From Burkholderiaceae bacterium (GTDB lineage: Bacteria; Pseudomonadota; Gammaproteobacteria; Burkholderiales; Burkholderiaceae_F), in NCBI GenBank assembly GCA_019236735.1, contig JAFAIM010000020.1, positions 1 to 64,000 of the forward strand: a stretch of 64,000 bases of DNA, read 5' to 3'. How positions within the stretch are numbered: position 1 is the stretch's first letter; each line of letters starts with the position of its first letter. The notes beneath the pieces are model-generated. The model was not told the DNA's origin, did no database searches, and was given only the letters and a program-made list of their open reading frames with translations. Shown here one piece after another: positions 17,545 through 28,108 of the stretch. The translations under genes and the position numbers were made by a program.

Positions 17545-18966
17545 TCAGCGCTCGCCGTGTCCGGTTTCGCCTTCTTTTGATTTCTCGCCCGGCTGCGGTT
17601 TCTCGTTTTGCTGCGGTTTCTCGTTCTGCTGCGCCCCGCCATTGCGTTTCGGTTCGCCCTGCTGCGCGGGAGTCGGCTTGTGCGCAGCGGCAGGCGGCTG
17701 CGCATTCGGCTTCTTCGGCGCCGGCGTGGTGCCTTCGGCTTTGTGCGCGGGAGTGCCCGCAGCTTGTGCCGGCTTCGCAGGAGCGTTGCGAGTTGCCTCG
17801 GTCGGCGGGGTTTGGTTCGCACGCGGCTCGCCCGCGTTGGCAGCGTTGGGAGCGTGAGGCGGTGCAGCGCGCGCCGGAGGCGCGGCAGTAGGTGGCATCG
17901 GCGCGGCAGCAGGTGCCATGGGCACTGGAGCCGGTGGCGGCATCGGCGCGCGGGCGGGTGTCGGCGGTACAGGCCCTTCGCGTTCTCGCGGCGGCTGCAC
18001 TACGGCATGAACCGTCTGCGGCGGCGGCAGCGAAGCCGCCGGCCGGCCGCGCTCGAATGCCGGAATCGCTTGCTGCTGTTGAGGCGGAGGCGCAGCAACC
18101 TTCACCACGGGCGCCAGAGCGGCAGCCAAGTGAGCTTGCGCCGGGACGATCGAATTGACGGCCTGCCTGTTCGCGGTTGCGCTCGCCGGCGCCACGATCG
18201 TCACGTTCGTGATGTTGGTCACGTTCGTCACGTTGGTGACGTTCGTGACGTTGTTGACGACCGTCGTGTTGTTGCTGTTCACATTGTTCGTGATGTGCAT
18301 CCCGACGTTGACGACGGGCGGCGCGCTTGTCACGACTGCGGGTGCGGTACCGATCGGAGCCGGCACGATGATTCCGTGGCGCGAGCCCGGCGGCGGCGGA
18401 ACGAACACGCCATCAGGACCGATGCAGCGCGGTCCGGGGATCGCATCGGGGCGCGGCCGCTCCAGCTCGATCACCAACGTCGGCGGCGGCGGTACGAACA
18501 CCACTTCGGCGCGGGCCCAGTGTCCGGTGACGAATACGACGTAGCCGCGGCGATTCTCGTAGTACGGTTGCACCCACACGTAGTCGGGCCGCGGTGCCTC
18601 GGCCCAGCGGCCGTAGTTCCACACCCACATGCCGTGCCATCCCCAGAACCCGCCGATCCAGATTGCGCCGACGAACGGTGGCGGAGGAGGTTCTTCGACC
18701 AGCATCGGAGGAGGCGCCCACGGAACCTCGATCGGCGGTGGTTGATCGATCGGCGGGTCGACGTAAACGCTGACGACCGGTGGTGGTGGCTCCGGCTGGT
18801 AATCGGTTGGCGCAGCTTCCTCCGGTGGCGGAGGCGGGGGCGGCGGTTGGTACGCGGCTGGAGCGGGCGGAGGCGCCGGCGGCAGGCTATAGGTGGGAGG
18901 TGGCTGCTGATATACGACGCAGCCAGCGGTCAACAGTGCCAGGGCGAGCGACAGTCTGCTGTACAT
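17545..18966 (-). CDS. Proline-rich YXWGXW-type lipoprotein with NVT repeats
   Basis: 473 residues. A lipoprotein signal MYSRLSLALALLTAGC places the acylated cysteine at 16. Then come long Pro-rich runs, a short domain with GAIWIGGFWGWHGMWVWNYG and WAEAPRPDYVWVQPYYENR, which resembles YXWGXW repeat proteins, and a central asparagine/threonine/valine repeat (NVTNVTNVT). The C-terminal 230 residues are Pro/Ala-rich, ending in short Gln/Asn/Glu/Lys repeats. Likely an outer-membrane-anchored surface or periplasmic protein; no function is known to me. The extreme composition makes the frame convincing only because of the signal, the WGW domain and the uninterrupted length. Confidence 0.7.
   Translation of the reverse strand: MYSRLSLALALLTAGCVVYQQPPPTYSLPPAPPPAPAAYQPPPPPPPPEEAAPTDYQPEPPPPVVSVYVDPPIDQPPPIEVPWAPPPMLVEEPPPPPFVGAIWIGGFWGWHGMWVWNYGRWAEAPRPDYVWVQPYYENRRGYVVFVTGHWARAEVVFVPPPPTLVIELERPRPDAIPGPRCIGPDGVFVPPPPGSRHGIIVPAPIGTAPAVVTSAPPVVNVGMHITNNVNSNNTTVVNNVTNVTNVTNVTNITNVTIVAPASATANRQAVNSIVPAQAHLAAALAPVVKVAAPPPQQQQAIPAFERGRPAASLPPPQTVHAVVQPPREREGPVPPTPARAPMPPPAPVPMAPAAAPMPPTAAPPARAAPPHAPNAANAGEPRANQTPPTEATRNAPAKPAQAAGTPAHKAEGTTPAPKKPNAQPPAAAHKPTPAQQGEPKRNGGAQQNEKPQQNEKPQPGEKSKEGETGHGER
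18190..18262 (-). repeat. Tandem repeat coding for NVT units
   Basis: A near-perfect repeat of about nine bases, variants of GTCACGTTG/GTCACGAAC on the coding strand complement, runs for about seven units inside the YXWGXW-type lipoprotein gene. It encodes repeated Asn-Val-Thr, with one Asn-Ile-Thr. Such an array could change length by slippage without shifting the frame, because the unit is a multiple of three. Confidence 0.6.
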
Positions 18967-19097
18967 AGTCCCCTCTCAATGCTTCCTGCTGCCGGCGACG
19001 ATTACGAAGCGGCGCAATCCTTTTGAACGTTCGGGCGGCCGACCAGATGACCTCGGCCGCCGCCATCGTGAATCCATTTGTAACCCGGTCGAGCGAC

Positions 19098-20531
<1,434 letters not shown>

Positions 20532-20758
20532 TTCTTAGTACCTTCTAGAGTTGGCCTGCCGGCGCTCCCATAGGGAAGCGCGGCGTTCATCGACCAGCAA
20601 ATTGCAGACGAACGGTGTGGGTGAAACGGGTCAGGATTGACCGCGGCAATAGCCGGCCATCGGGAGACGGCGGGCGCTGGTCAATTGCCGCTGGGGGTAA
20701 TTGTATCAGATGCGGCGCGTGCGCCGATGAATTGATTTGAGCGGCGATTCGCGGGCAA
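20532..20758. other. Gene-free leader region between rhlE and a hydrolase gene
   Basis: About 227 bases separate the rhlE start from the end of the hydrolase gene. The stretch contains T- and A-richer DNA than its surroundings (for example GGTAATTGTATCAGATG), and probably holds the rhlE promoter and leader. I see no hairpin or protein-coding signal clear enough to name. Confidence 0.3.
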
Positions 20759-21658
20759 TCAAAGCAGCGAGAAAATGGCCTCGGCGAAACGTTGAGGCGC
20801 TTCCTGCGGAACGTTGTGTCCGATCACAGGAATCACCTCGCGCCGGTACGCGCCAGTGAATCGACGTGCGGCCAGATCGCTTCCGCCCGCGGGCAGCACG
20901 GAATTGGCCTGCCCGTGCAGCGCAACGGTGGGAACTGTGATGGCGGGTTGAGCCGCTAAGCGCCGCTCGATCTGCTCGAGCGCGGGGTCACCCGCTGCGA
21001 GCCCGTAGCGGTGCCGATACGAGTGGATCACCACATCGACAAAATCCGGGTTCTCAAAGGAGGTGGCGGTGCGATCGTAGGTCGAATCGTCGAACTGCCA
21101 GTTCGGCGACCACAGCTTCCACAGCAGTTTGCACAAGTCGTGGCGGTTGTTTGCCAAGCCGTTGCGGCCGCGCTCGGAGTGAAAATAGAACTGGTACCAG
21201 TAGCGCAGCTCGTATTCCGGCGCCTGCGGCTGCATCGACGCGGCGATATCGTGGATGTTGTAGCCATCGTTTCCGCACGACACCAGCGCTTGCACGCGCT
21301 GCGGCCAGAGTGCCGCGACCACGCACGCGGCGCGCCCACCCCAGTCGTATCCGGCCAAAACGGCTTTCTCGATTTGCAACGCGTCCAATAGCGCCAGAAG
21401 ATCGAAACCGAGCGCGGCCTGCTGACCCGAACGTGGAGTCTGCTCTGACAGAAACTGGGTTGGCCCGAAACCACGCAGGTACGGTGCGATCACGCGGCAA
21501 CCGGCCGTCGCCAGGATCGGCGCGACCTCGTCGTACGCATGCACGTCGTACGGGAAGCCGTGCAGCAGGATCACTGGCGCGCCGTCCGGCCCCCCGACCT
21601 CCCGGTAGGCCACCTCCAGAAGGTTGGCCTTGCGTCGTTTGAGTGTGCGGTCAGGCAC
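20759..21658 (-). CDS. Alpha/beta hydrolase, epoxide-hydrolase-like
   Basis: 299 residues. Oxyanion-hole motif HGFP is at 33-36, and the nucleophile elbow is GYDWGGR with aspartate D105 rather than serine. The aspartate nucleophile and the adjacent tryptophan mark epoxide hydrolases and haloalkane dehalogenases; the HGFP motif favours the former. The catalytic histidine is in VIGHNVPQEAP near the C terminus. The cap domain has RYWYQFYFHSERG. The start overlaps the end of the thioesterase-GNAT gene by eight bases, so both are likely co-transcribed. Physiological substrate is unknown. Confidence 0.85.
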   Translation of the reverse strand: MPDRTLKRRKANLLEVAYREVGGPDGAPVILLHGFPYDVHAYDEVAPILATAGCRVIAPYLRGFGPTQFLSEQTPRSGQQAALGFDLLALLDALQIEKAVLAGYDWGGRAACVVAALWPQRVQALVSCGNDGYNIHDIAASMQPQAPEYELRYWYQFYFHSERGRNGLANNRHDLCKLLWKLWSPNWQFDDSTYDRTATSFENPDFVDVVIHSYRHRYGLAAGDPALEQIERRLAAQPAITVPTVALHGQANSVLPAGGSDLAARRFTGAYRREVIPVIGHNVPQEAPQRFAEAIFSLL

Positions 21659-22658
21659 TCTTGCTCATCGGCAGGAACTCGATGCTCAGCCCCGGCTCGA
21701 GTTGGTATTGCACCGGCGCGCCTGGCTGGTAGCCCTGCGAGCGGTAGAAATCGACGCCGGACAGCATCGCCATCAACTCGAAACGGCGAAACCCGCTGCT
21801 ACGCGCTTCGGCCTCGGAACGCTCCAGCAGAGCGCGGCCGATGCCCTTGCGGGCCCAGGCCGGGTCGATGAAGAAGGCGCGGATCTTCGCGGCGTCGCGC
21901 GTCGGGTTCAGTTCGGCCGAATCGCGGTGAGCCTGCGAATCGCCACCGAACAGCGTGCGACGCTTGCTCCATCCGCCGCAGCCGACAATCGCCCCGTCGG
22001 CCTCGGCCACCAGATACGTGCCGTCACGGATCAGCTGTGTGTCAACGCCGAATGCGGCGCGCAGTGCGGTCTCGACCTGGCGTGGCGTGTACGCTCCCAG
22101 CGTCAGCGCGCGAGCGGAGCGGGCGATGAGGCTTTCCAAAGCGCCGCGGTCGTCGAGCGTCGCCTTGCGCAGCGAAAACGGCGCGTCCGTCGCTGTCCCG
22201 TGTGGCGACGAAGCCGTCGTCCGCACTGTCGGCATTGCGGCGCCGGCGAACCGCTTCAGGCCATCGACGGCGGCCGCGGAAAACGGCTGCGACTTGCGCG
22301 TCTCATCGTTGACCTGGACTATGACGCTTTCGGCGCGCCCCACCAGCCGCCCGTCCTGGAACAACGCTTGCTCCAGCCGAAGGGAACTGCGTCCGATCGA
22401 TTGCACGCGAGTACCGATGTCGACGCGACCGGGCCAGAGGATCTCGGAGACGAAGTCCACCTCGAGGCGCGCGATCACGAACGAGCAGCCCGGATCCATC
22501 AGCGGCTTGCCGTCCCGGTACGCCAGTTCTACCCGGCCGGTCTCCAGCAGCGTGGTGAACACGGAATTGTTGATGTGGCCCTGTCGGTCCGTGTCGCCGT
22601 AGCGCAGCTTGTCGTACGAGCGCAGCGGAAAATCTTCCAGCCGCACGGATGCAGCCAT
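21651..22658 (-). CDS. Hotdog thioesterase fused to GNAT acetyltransferase
   Basis: 335 residues, two domains. Residues 1-140 form a 4HBT hotdog thioesterase: YGDTDRQGHINNSVFTTLLETGR carries the aspartate of the active site. Residues 165-335 form a GNAT domain: FSLRKATLDDRGALESLI, YLVAEADGAIVGCGGW, and the acetyl-CoA loop IDPAWARKGIGRALLE. Fusion of an acyl-CoA-cleaving and an acyl-CoA-using domain is uncommon. The ATG at 22658 fits the start of hotdog proteins, with the purine-rich GGGAGAGCGGTCG ahead of it. It lies 62 bases after the tail-tube gene and overlaps the following hydrolase gene. Confidence 0.85.
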   Translation of the reverse strand: MAASVRLEDFPLRSYDKLRYGDTDRQGHINNSVFTTLLETGRVELAYRDGKPLMDPGCSFVIARLEVDFVSEILWPGRVDIGTRVQSIGRSSLRLEQALFQDGRLVGRAESVIVQVNDETRKSQPFSAAAVDGLKRFAGAAMPTVRTTASSPHGTATDAPFSLRKATLDDRGALESLIARSARALTLGAYTPRQVETALRAAFGVDTQLIRDGTYLVAEADGAIVGCGGWSKRRTLFGGDSQAHRDSAELNPTRDAAKIRAFFIDPAWARKGIGRALLERSEAEARSSGFRRFELMAMLSGVDFYRSQGYQPGAPVQYQLEPGLSIEFLPMSKSA

Positions 22659-22720
22659 CGACCGCTCTCCCGGTGATCCCTTGGTGGAGCGATTAGTGTA
22701 GGGACCGGTGCTCGCCGCGG

Positions 22721-23113
22721 TCAAACGACGCAGACCGCGTCGAACGAGGCAACCGATAGTTCGAGCGTCTCGATGAGCGTTTCTGCCGACGTTGCATTCA
22801 GATCCGACAGGCGGTAGGCCACCGGCTCCGCGCCCGCGAAAGTCCAGCGCCACGCCGGCTTGCCGCCGGCATCCATCAGTACGACGACAACGATTTTGGC
22901 GGAGGAGTTGCCGGAGCGTGGGGCGGAATCCCACCACACGTACCACTCGGTGTTGTCGGTTAGGCCTCGTTGCACGATCAGCGCGCCGTACTGCACGGAC
23001 TCGACATCGGTGCGCCGGAAAAGACGCGCTTCTGGCAGCACCACCGCTGCGGCGCTGCTCGCCGAGAGGCCCTCGATCTCGACGCGGAACCTGGCGCCGA
23101 CGAACGGATCCAT
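22721..23113 (-). CDS. Phage tail tube-like protein (gp19/TIGR02241 family), second copy
   Basis: 130 residues starting [16 protein letters not shown]. The family layout is kept: an N-terminal strand FRVEIEGL, then RGLTDNTEWYVWWDS, a strand KIVVVVLMDAGGKPAWRWTF, and a C-terminal SDLNATSAETLIETLELSV. This is the fold of tube proteins in contractile tails and extracellular contractile injection systems. It is more divergent than the first copy and shorter in the N-terminal half. The ATG overlaps the stop of that copy by one base (TAATG), so the two are coupled and probably made in fixed ratio. No sheath, baseplate or ATPase gene is nearby. Confidence 0.8.
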   Translation of the reverse strand: MDPFVGARFRVEIEGLSASSAAAVVLPEARLFRRTDVESVQYGALIVQRGLTDNTEWYVWWDSAPRSGNSSAKIVVVVLMDAGGKPAWRWTFAGAEPVAYRLSDLNATSAETLIETLELSVASFDAVCVV

Positions 23114-23559
23114 TACACCCGTTCGATTCCTTCGTTGGCGAGCTCGAGGGTCTCGATCAGCACCTCGTGGCCTCGCCCATCTAGATCGCTCACGTGGTAC
23201 TTCATCGGCCATGCGTTGAGCACCTTGAAGCGGGCGCATTCATTCCCGGCCTCGTCGAGCACGACGATCGTCACGGTTCGGCGCGCCACGGCCATGTTGC
23301 CCGCTACCACCTCGCTGATCCATTGGTACAGATCGAGCGCACCCGTGACGCCCGTACAGACGATGCCGCGGCGCAACGTCACATCGCCGTAATGCGTCAG
23401 GCCCGGCAACTTTCGCACGTGGGTCGCCTCGCTGCCCGCGCGGTACTCGATCACGTCGATCGTGATCGACCCGATCGACACTTCGCTAAAGGCAATGTCC
23501 GGCAAGCCGCCAATTTCGACGAGAAAGCGGAAGTTGCGTAGCGGATCGTTACGGGTCAT
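23113..23559 (-). CDS. Phage tail tube-like protein (gp19/TIGR02241 family), first copy
   Basis: 148 residues. It begins [18 protein letters not shown] and has [44 protein letters not shown] and the C-terminal [24 protein letters not shown], all canonical for the conserved phage-tail region family. In phages and injection systems such proteins stack as hexamers to make the inner tube. A good ribosome binding site (AAGGAGAG) sits seven bases before the ATG at 23559. The gene is divergent from hmgA, with 144 bases between them. Function without a sheath is unknown. Confidence 0.88.
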   Translation of the reverse strand: MTRNDPLRNFRFLVEIGGLPDIAFSEVSIGSITIDVIEYRAGSEATHVRKLPGLTHYGDVTLRRGIVCTGVTGALDLYQWISEVVAGNMAVARRTVTIVVLDEAGNECARFKVLNAWPMKYHVSDLDGRGHEVLIETLELANEGIERV

Positions 23560-23703
23560 GGATCTCTCCTTACTGTCTTCATGTCGACCACGCAAGCAAT
23601 TCGACCGCGGTGGCACTCCCCAAGACGGATTTTGATATGCCGGCCCGACAATGTCAGGCCCCAGTACCATGTCGCATTCGCACCTATTGGTGAGGAAGAT
23701 GCG

Positions 23704-25050
23704 ATGACGACCAAGTCCGCTGCCCGGCCGGCGAAGGCTGCAGCCGAATCGACAGGGTCGGTGCGCTATCAGTCCGGCTTTGCCAGCGAGTTCGCCACCG
23801 AAGCGCTGGCCGGCGCGCTGCCGGTCGGCCAGAACTCCCCGCAGAGATGCCCGTATGGTTTGTACGCGGAGCAACTGTCGGGAACGGCATTTACGGCGCC
23901 CCGTCACGCCAATCGCCGATCGTGGCTGTACCGCATTCGGCCAGCGGTCCACCACCGGCCATTCCGGCGTATCGAGGACGGGCGCTTGACGAGCGACTTC
24001 GACCAGGTTGCGACGCCGCCGAACCAGCTGCGCTGGGATCCGCTGCCGATCCCGGCGCAGCCGACCGACTTCGTGCAGGGCCTGGTCACAATGGCCGGCA
24101 ACGGCAGTCCCTACACGCAAAGCGGGGCGGGGATTCACGTGTACGTGGCCAACCGCTCGATGACGGACCGCGCGTTTTACGACGCCGACGGCGAGTTGCT
24201 GATCGTGCCGCAGCAGGGACGGCTGCGCTTTGCGACCGAGCTCGGGCTGATCGAAGCCGAGCCGCAGGAGATCGTGGTGATTCCGCGCGGCGTGCGCTTC
24301 CGCGTCGAGCTGCTCGACTCTGCCGCGCGCGGCTACGTGTGCGAGAACCTCGGCTCGCCGTTCCGTTTGCCCGACCTTGGCGTGATCGGTTCGAACGGCT
24401 TGGCCAATTCGCGCGACTTTCAGACGCCGGTCGCCTGGTTCGAGGATCGCAACGGAGAATACGAGCTGATCGCAAAATTCATGGGGCACCTGTGGTCAGC
24501 CGCGATGGATCACTCGCCGTTGGATGTCGTTGCGTGGCACGGTAACTGCGCGCCGTACAAGTACGATCTGCGGCGCTTCAACGTGATCGGCTCGATCAGC
24601 TACGATCATCCGGATCCGTCGATCTTTCTGGTTCTGCAGTCGGTGAGCGACACTGCCGGGGTCGATTCGATCGATTTCGTGATCTTTCCGCCGCGCGTCC
24701 TCGCGATGCAGCATACGTTCCGGCCGCCCTGGTTCCACCGGAACATCGCCAGCGAATTTATGGGCCTGGTGCACGGCACCTACGATGCCAAGGCGCAGGG
24801 CTTCGCTCCTGGCGGCGCGAGTTTGCACAATTGCATGTCCGGGCACGGGCCGGATGCCGAGACTTTCGAGAAGGCATCGGGCGCGGAAACGAGCAAGCCA
24901 GACTACATCCACGACACGATGGCGTTCATGTTCGAGACGCGGCACGTGATCCGGCCGACCAAATTCGCGCTCGAATCGCCGCAGCTGCAGTCCGAGTACT
25001 TCCGATGCTGGCAGGGACTGCAGTCGAATTTCGATCCGGGTCGTCCTTGA
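23704..25050 (+). CDS. hmgA: Homogentisate 1,2-dioxygenase
   Basis: 448 residues, the usual size. It converts homogentisate to maleylacetoacetate using non-haem iron in tyrosine and phenylalanine breakdown. Visible signatures: [14 protein letters not shown] and [20 protein letters not shown] at the N terminus, [35 protein letters not shown] with iron ligands H and E, and [18 protein letters not shown] with the last histidine. The start ATG at 23704 is preceded by GAGGAAG. The next gene, fumarylacetoacetase, follows after 12 bases, forming a catabolic operon. No maleylacetoacetate isomerase is adjacent. Confidence 0.96.
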   Translation: MTTKSAARPAKAAAESTGSVRYQSGFASEFATEALAGALPVGQNSPQRCPYGLYAEQLSGTAFTAPRHANRRSWLYRIRPAVHHRPFRRIEDGRLTSDFDQVATPPNQLRWDPLPIPAQPTDFVQGLVTMAGNGSPYTQSGAGIHVYVANRSMTDRAFYDADGELLIVPQQGRLRFATELGLIEAEPQEIVVIPRGVRFRVELLDSAARGYVCENLGSPFRLPDLGVIGSNGLANSRDFQTPVAWFEDRNGEYELIAKFMGHLWSAAMDHSPLDVVAWHGNCAPYKYDLRRFNVIGSISYDHPDPSIFLVLQSVSDTAGVDSIDFVIFPPRVLAMQHTFRPPWFHRNIASEFMGLVHGTYDAKAQGFAPGGASLHNCMSGHGPDAETFEKASGAETSKPDYIHDTMAFMFETRHVIRPTKFALESPQLQSEYFRCWQGLQSNFDPGRP

Positions 25051-25062
25051 AGGCTCCGCGCG

Positions 25063-26394
25063 ATGACGCGCTTGAACGAGACGCATGACCCGGGGCTGCG
25101 CAGCTGGGTCGAATCGGCGAACGCCGCGGAAGCCGACTTTCCGATCCAGAACTTGCCGTTCGCAGCTTTCCGGCGTGCCGGCACCGACGAGGCCTTCCGC
25201 ATCGGCGTTGCAATCGGCGACCAGGTCCTCGATGTCACCGCGGCGCTTTCGACAGGCGCTCTTGCGGACGTCACACCAGGCAGCCACGCCGCCCAGGGCG
25301 CGGCCGCCTGCGCCGCGCCGGCGCTGAACGGCCTGATGGCGCTCGGGCCGGCCGCATGGTCGGCACTTCGGCTGGCGTTGTCGCGCGCGTTGCGCCGGGG
25401 GGCGGCCCGCGCCGATCAACTCCGCTCCAGTCTTGTCTCGCGATCCGCCGTCGAGTACGCGCTGCCGGCCGTGATCGGCGACTACACGGATTTCTACACC
25501 TCGATCTACCACGCCACCAGCGTCGGTAGGCTGTTCCGGCCTGACAATCCGTTACTGCCGAATTACAAGTGGGTGCCGATCGCCTATCACGGCCGCACAT
25601 CGTCGATTGGCGTATCGGGTCAGGTCTTCCAGCGGCCGCGCGGACAGGTGCTGCCTGCGGGCGAAACCGCCCCGTCGGTACGACCAACCGGCCGACTCGA
25701 CTACGAGCTGGAGCTTGGCGTGTTCATCGGCACCGGGAATTCGGCGGGGCAGCCGATCGGGATCGACGACGCCGAAGGCCACGTGTTCGGGATCACATTG
25801 CTGAACGACTGGTCTGCACGCGATGTGCAATCGTGGGAATACCAGCCGCTCGGCCCCTTCCTGTCCAAGAACTTTGCCACAACCATTTCGCCGTGGGTTG
25901 TCACGCTCGAGGCGCTCGCACCGTATCGCGCCCAGTGGACACGCTCAGCCGGTGACCCACAGCCGCTGGCGTACCTGGATTCGGCCGTCAATCGCGCCGA
26001 GGGCGCTTTCGATATCCAACTCGAGGCGTGGATCGAGACGGCGGCGATGCGCGCCGGGCGGCGCGCACCGGCACGTCTGTCGGGCACGAGCTTCCGGCAC
26101 GCGTACTGGACCATCGCTCAGATGGTTGCGCATCACACGATCAACGGTTGCAATTTGCGGCCGGGCGATCTGCTCGGCACCGGTACCCAGTCGGGACCCA
26201 CGCCCGAGCAAGCGGGATCGCTGCTCGAATTGACGGGCGGGGGCAAGACGCCGATCGCGCTGCCGGGCGGCGAATCGCGAACCTTCCTCGAAGATGGCGA
26301 TGCGATCGCATTGCGAGCGTGGTGCGAGCGACCGGGCGCTCCACGAATCGGCCTGGGTGAGGCGCGCGGAATCGTCGCGCTCGCAGGCAGCTGA
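25063..26394 (+). CDS. fahA: Fumarylacetoacetase
   Basis: 443 residues. It hydrolyses fumarylacetoacetate to fumarate and acetoacetate, the last step of homogentisate catabolism. The N-terminal SH3-like domain has NLPFAAFRRAGTDE. The catalytic domain contains DYTDFYTSIYHATSVG with metal-binding aspartate, YHGRTSSI, RPTGRLDYELELGVFIG with acidic ligands, and NDWSARDVQSWEYQPLGPF. The C-terminal region GNCLRPGDLLGTGT-like string appears as CNLRPGDLLGTGTQSG. It is 12 bases after hmgA and therefore in one operon. Downstream it converges with the sirtuin gene. Confidence 0.96.
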   Translation: MTRLNETHDPGLRSWVESANAAEADFPIQNLPFAAFRRAGTDEAFRIGVAIGDQVLDVTAALSTGALADVTPGSHAAQGAAACAAPALNGLMALGPAAWSALRLALSRALRRGAARADQLRSSLVSRSAVEYALPAVIGDYTDFYTSIYHATSVGRLFRPDNPLLPNYKWVPIAYHGRTSSIGVSGQVFQRPRGQVLPAGETAPSVRPTGRLDYELELGVFIGTGNSAGQPIGIDDAEGHVFGITLLNDWSARDVQSWEYQPLGPFLSKNFATTISPWVVTLEALAPYRAQWTRSAGDPQPLAYLDSAVNRAEGAFDIQLEAWIETAAMRAGRRAPARLSGTSFRHAYWTIAQMVAHHTINGCNLRPGDLLGTGTQSGPTPEQAGSLLELTGGGKTPIALPGGESRTFLEDGDAIALRAWCERPGAPRIGLGEARGIVALAGS

Positions 26395-26437
26395 CACTAG
26401 CGCTATTTCTCTGATTGGCTCTGATCGGCGCTGTCGC

Positions 26438-27310
26438 TTAGAGCAGCGCGTCGATGCGTTCCAGCGCTTCCCGCGCACCGAGCGGCAGCGCGACTCCGGT
26501 CAGCTGCAATTCTGCTTCGCGCGGGTTGATGCGGATCAGCGCAGCCTTGCGATGGATCGCCACCCGGTGGCCGAACTGTCGGATCGTCGGCAGTGCGGTG
26601 CCTGCGCCGCATTCGATCACCACCGGGTGCTCGACTTTCTCCAGCCAGGTATTGAATACCGCAGTCTGGTCCGCCGACCGCTGCGGCACCCATCGATGAT
26701 CGCCGAACATCAAAACGTTCGGCCTTGCAAGCTTGCCGCAATGAGGGCATTGCGGCGCCTCCGACAGCAGCAGACAGTGGACTTCATCGATCACAGGATC
26801 AAAGCCGTCGGCCGACCATATCTCTTGGCGGCACGGTTGCAGACACTGCAGGTTGTGGACCGAACCGTGAATCTCGCTTACCCGCGAAGCGCTGAATCCT
26901 GCCTTCTGGAATTGGCCATCGACATTGGACGTGACCGCGAAGGCGCCATGCGGCTTGGCGGCAGCCCACGACTGGAGCAGATGGAAGCCTGCATGTGGTT
27001 CGGTGCGACGGTACATCTGCAGACGGCGTCCGTAGAAGCCCCACGCGAGGGAGGGGCGTGCGGAGAACTGCTCGGGAGCGGCGATTTGCACGAAGCGCAG
27101 CTTTGCCTGCCCGAGAGCTGGATACGCGCCCCACAGACCCTCCGTTCCGCGAAAGTCGGGCAATCCGGAGTCCACACCCATGCCGGCGCCGGCGGTGATG
27201 ATGATCGCATCGGCACGCTCGATCAGTTCGGCGGCCCGCTCGATCAGGCGTTCGAGTTGCGTGGAAGTGACCAGGGCGAGAGATCCTCTTTGCGTGGACC
27301 GGAATACCAA
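26438..27310 (-). CDS. Sir2-family NAD-dependent deacylase
   Basis: 290 residues. The NAD site is GAGMGVDSGLPDFRG, followed by AWGFYGRRL. The conserved TQNID position reads TSNVDGQFQKAG, and the catalytic histidine is in SEIHGSVHNLQC. The zinc ligands appear as CLQPC and CPHC. The C-terminal part has NVLMFGDHRW and ECGAGTALPTIR. This form, with SNVDGQFQ, belongs to a bacterial branch distant from CobB, so deacetylase activity is an inference. Start choice is uncertain; the ATG at 27310 gives about 14 residues before conserved sequence. It is divergent from the next gene with only 24 bases between starts. Confidence 0.85.
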   Translation of the reverse strand: MVFRSTQRGSLALVTSTQLERLIERAAELIERADAIIITAGAGMGVDSGLPDFRGTEGLWGAYPALGQAKLRFVQIAAPEQFSARPSLAWGFYGRRLQMYRRTEPHAGFHLLQSWAAAKPHGAFAVTSNVDGQFQKAGFSASRVSEIHGSVHNLQCLQPCRQEIWSADGFDPVIDEVHCLLLSEAPQCPHCGKLARPNVLMFGDHRWVPQRSADQTAVFNTWLEKVEHPVVIECGAGTALPTIRQFGHRVAIHRKAALIRINPREAELQLTGVALPLGAREALERIDALL

Positions 27311-27334
27311 ACGTAAGCCATTGGCTCAGGCACG

Positions 27335-28108
27335 ATGGTAAACAAACGATTGCTTCTGCTGTCGGCGATATTGGCGCTCGCGGTCGGCGCTTTGGCCTAC
27401 TTTCTTTTCGTGGTGCATGCGCCGGAGGCGCAAAGGACTGCTTCGGACAGCCCGGCATCGGCTGCGGCGCCAGCACCACGGTTCGCAGCGGCGCCGCTGC
27501 CGGAACCCGCCGCCGACGAGACGGATTTGTGCGGGTACGGGCGGGTCAAGGAGAGCGACCTCGAAAATTTCCGCGACCAGTCCGCCAAGGACGCCGACAA
27601 GGTCCTGGATGGCCTTAAGAAAAAGCTTGCGGCCAGCAAGGATCCGCGCCAGGCCGCTTTGGGCCTGTACATGCTCGGGTCGAAAGAGGCGCTGGTGAAG
27701 CTAGCCTCGGCCAGCCGCGACCCACAGGTGTACGCGCTCGCATTTCTGTCTTGCGGATATACCGGAGGCGGAGCTTGCGACTTGCTGTCCGCGCAACAGT
27801 GGGCCGAAATCGAGCCCGACAACGGCGTGCCGTGGCTGCTCGTGGCCAGTGCTGCAAGGCCTCGCTTCGTCCCGCAAGGAGATCCCGAACGCAACGTGGC
27901 CATGTATCAAGCCGTGGTTCGAGCCATTAGGGAACCGGACCCGAAATACCGGGAAAACGAGAGCGTTCGTTCCGACTGTGATGCATTGGCTGCTTTCGAC
28001 CGTTGGGCCGCGGAATATTCAACGCTAGGCGATCGGGGAATGGTTGAGAAATTGATCGAGGAGACGAGGAAAGCAAATGCTGTTCATGGTGATCGAGCGG
28101 TTCCGTGA
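27335..28108 (+). CDS. Membrane-anchored or secreted protein of unknown function
   Basis: 257 residues. The N terminus MVNKRLLLLSAILALAVGALAYFLFVVHA is a signal anchor or uncleaved signal. A Pro/Ala linker follows, then a soluble helical domain that includes GLYMLGSKEALVKLASASRDPQVYAL and WAEIEPDNGVPWLLVASA. These resemble helical-repeat, TPR-like sequence. Four cysteines lie in the soluble part (CGYG, CGYTGGGAC, SDC), suggesting disulfides in the periplasm. I do not recognise the family. Its 3' end overlaps the start of the DUF3303 gene by 32 bases. Confidence 0.7.
   Translation: MVNKRLLLLSAILALAVGALAYFLFVVHAPEAQRTASDSPASAAAPAPRFAAAPLPEPAADETDLCGYGRVKESDLENFRDQSAKDADKVLDGLKKKLAASKDPRQAALGLYMLGSKEALVKLASASRDPQVYALAFLSCGYTGGGACDLLSAQQWAEIEPDNGVPWLLVASAARPRFVPQGDPERNVAMYQAVVRAIREPDPKYRENESVRSDCDALAAFDRWAAEYSTLGDRGMVEKLIEETRKANAVHGDRAVP

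Noticed and set aside
18190-18262. CRISPR-like array
   Set aside because: Units are nine bases, without spacers, and in frame with a protein-coding gene.
23560-24489. Upstream extension of the first tail-tube gene to 24489
   Set aside because: It would run antisense through hmgA; the ATG at 23559 has a strong ribosome binding site and the family start.
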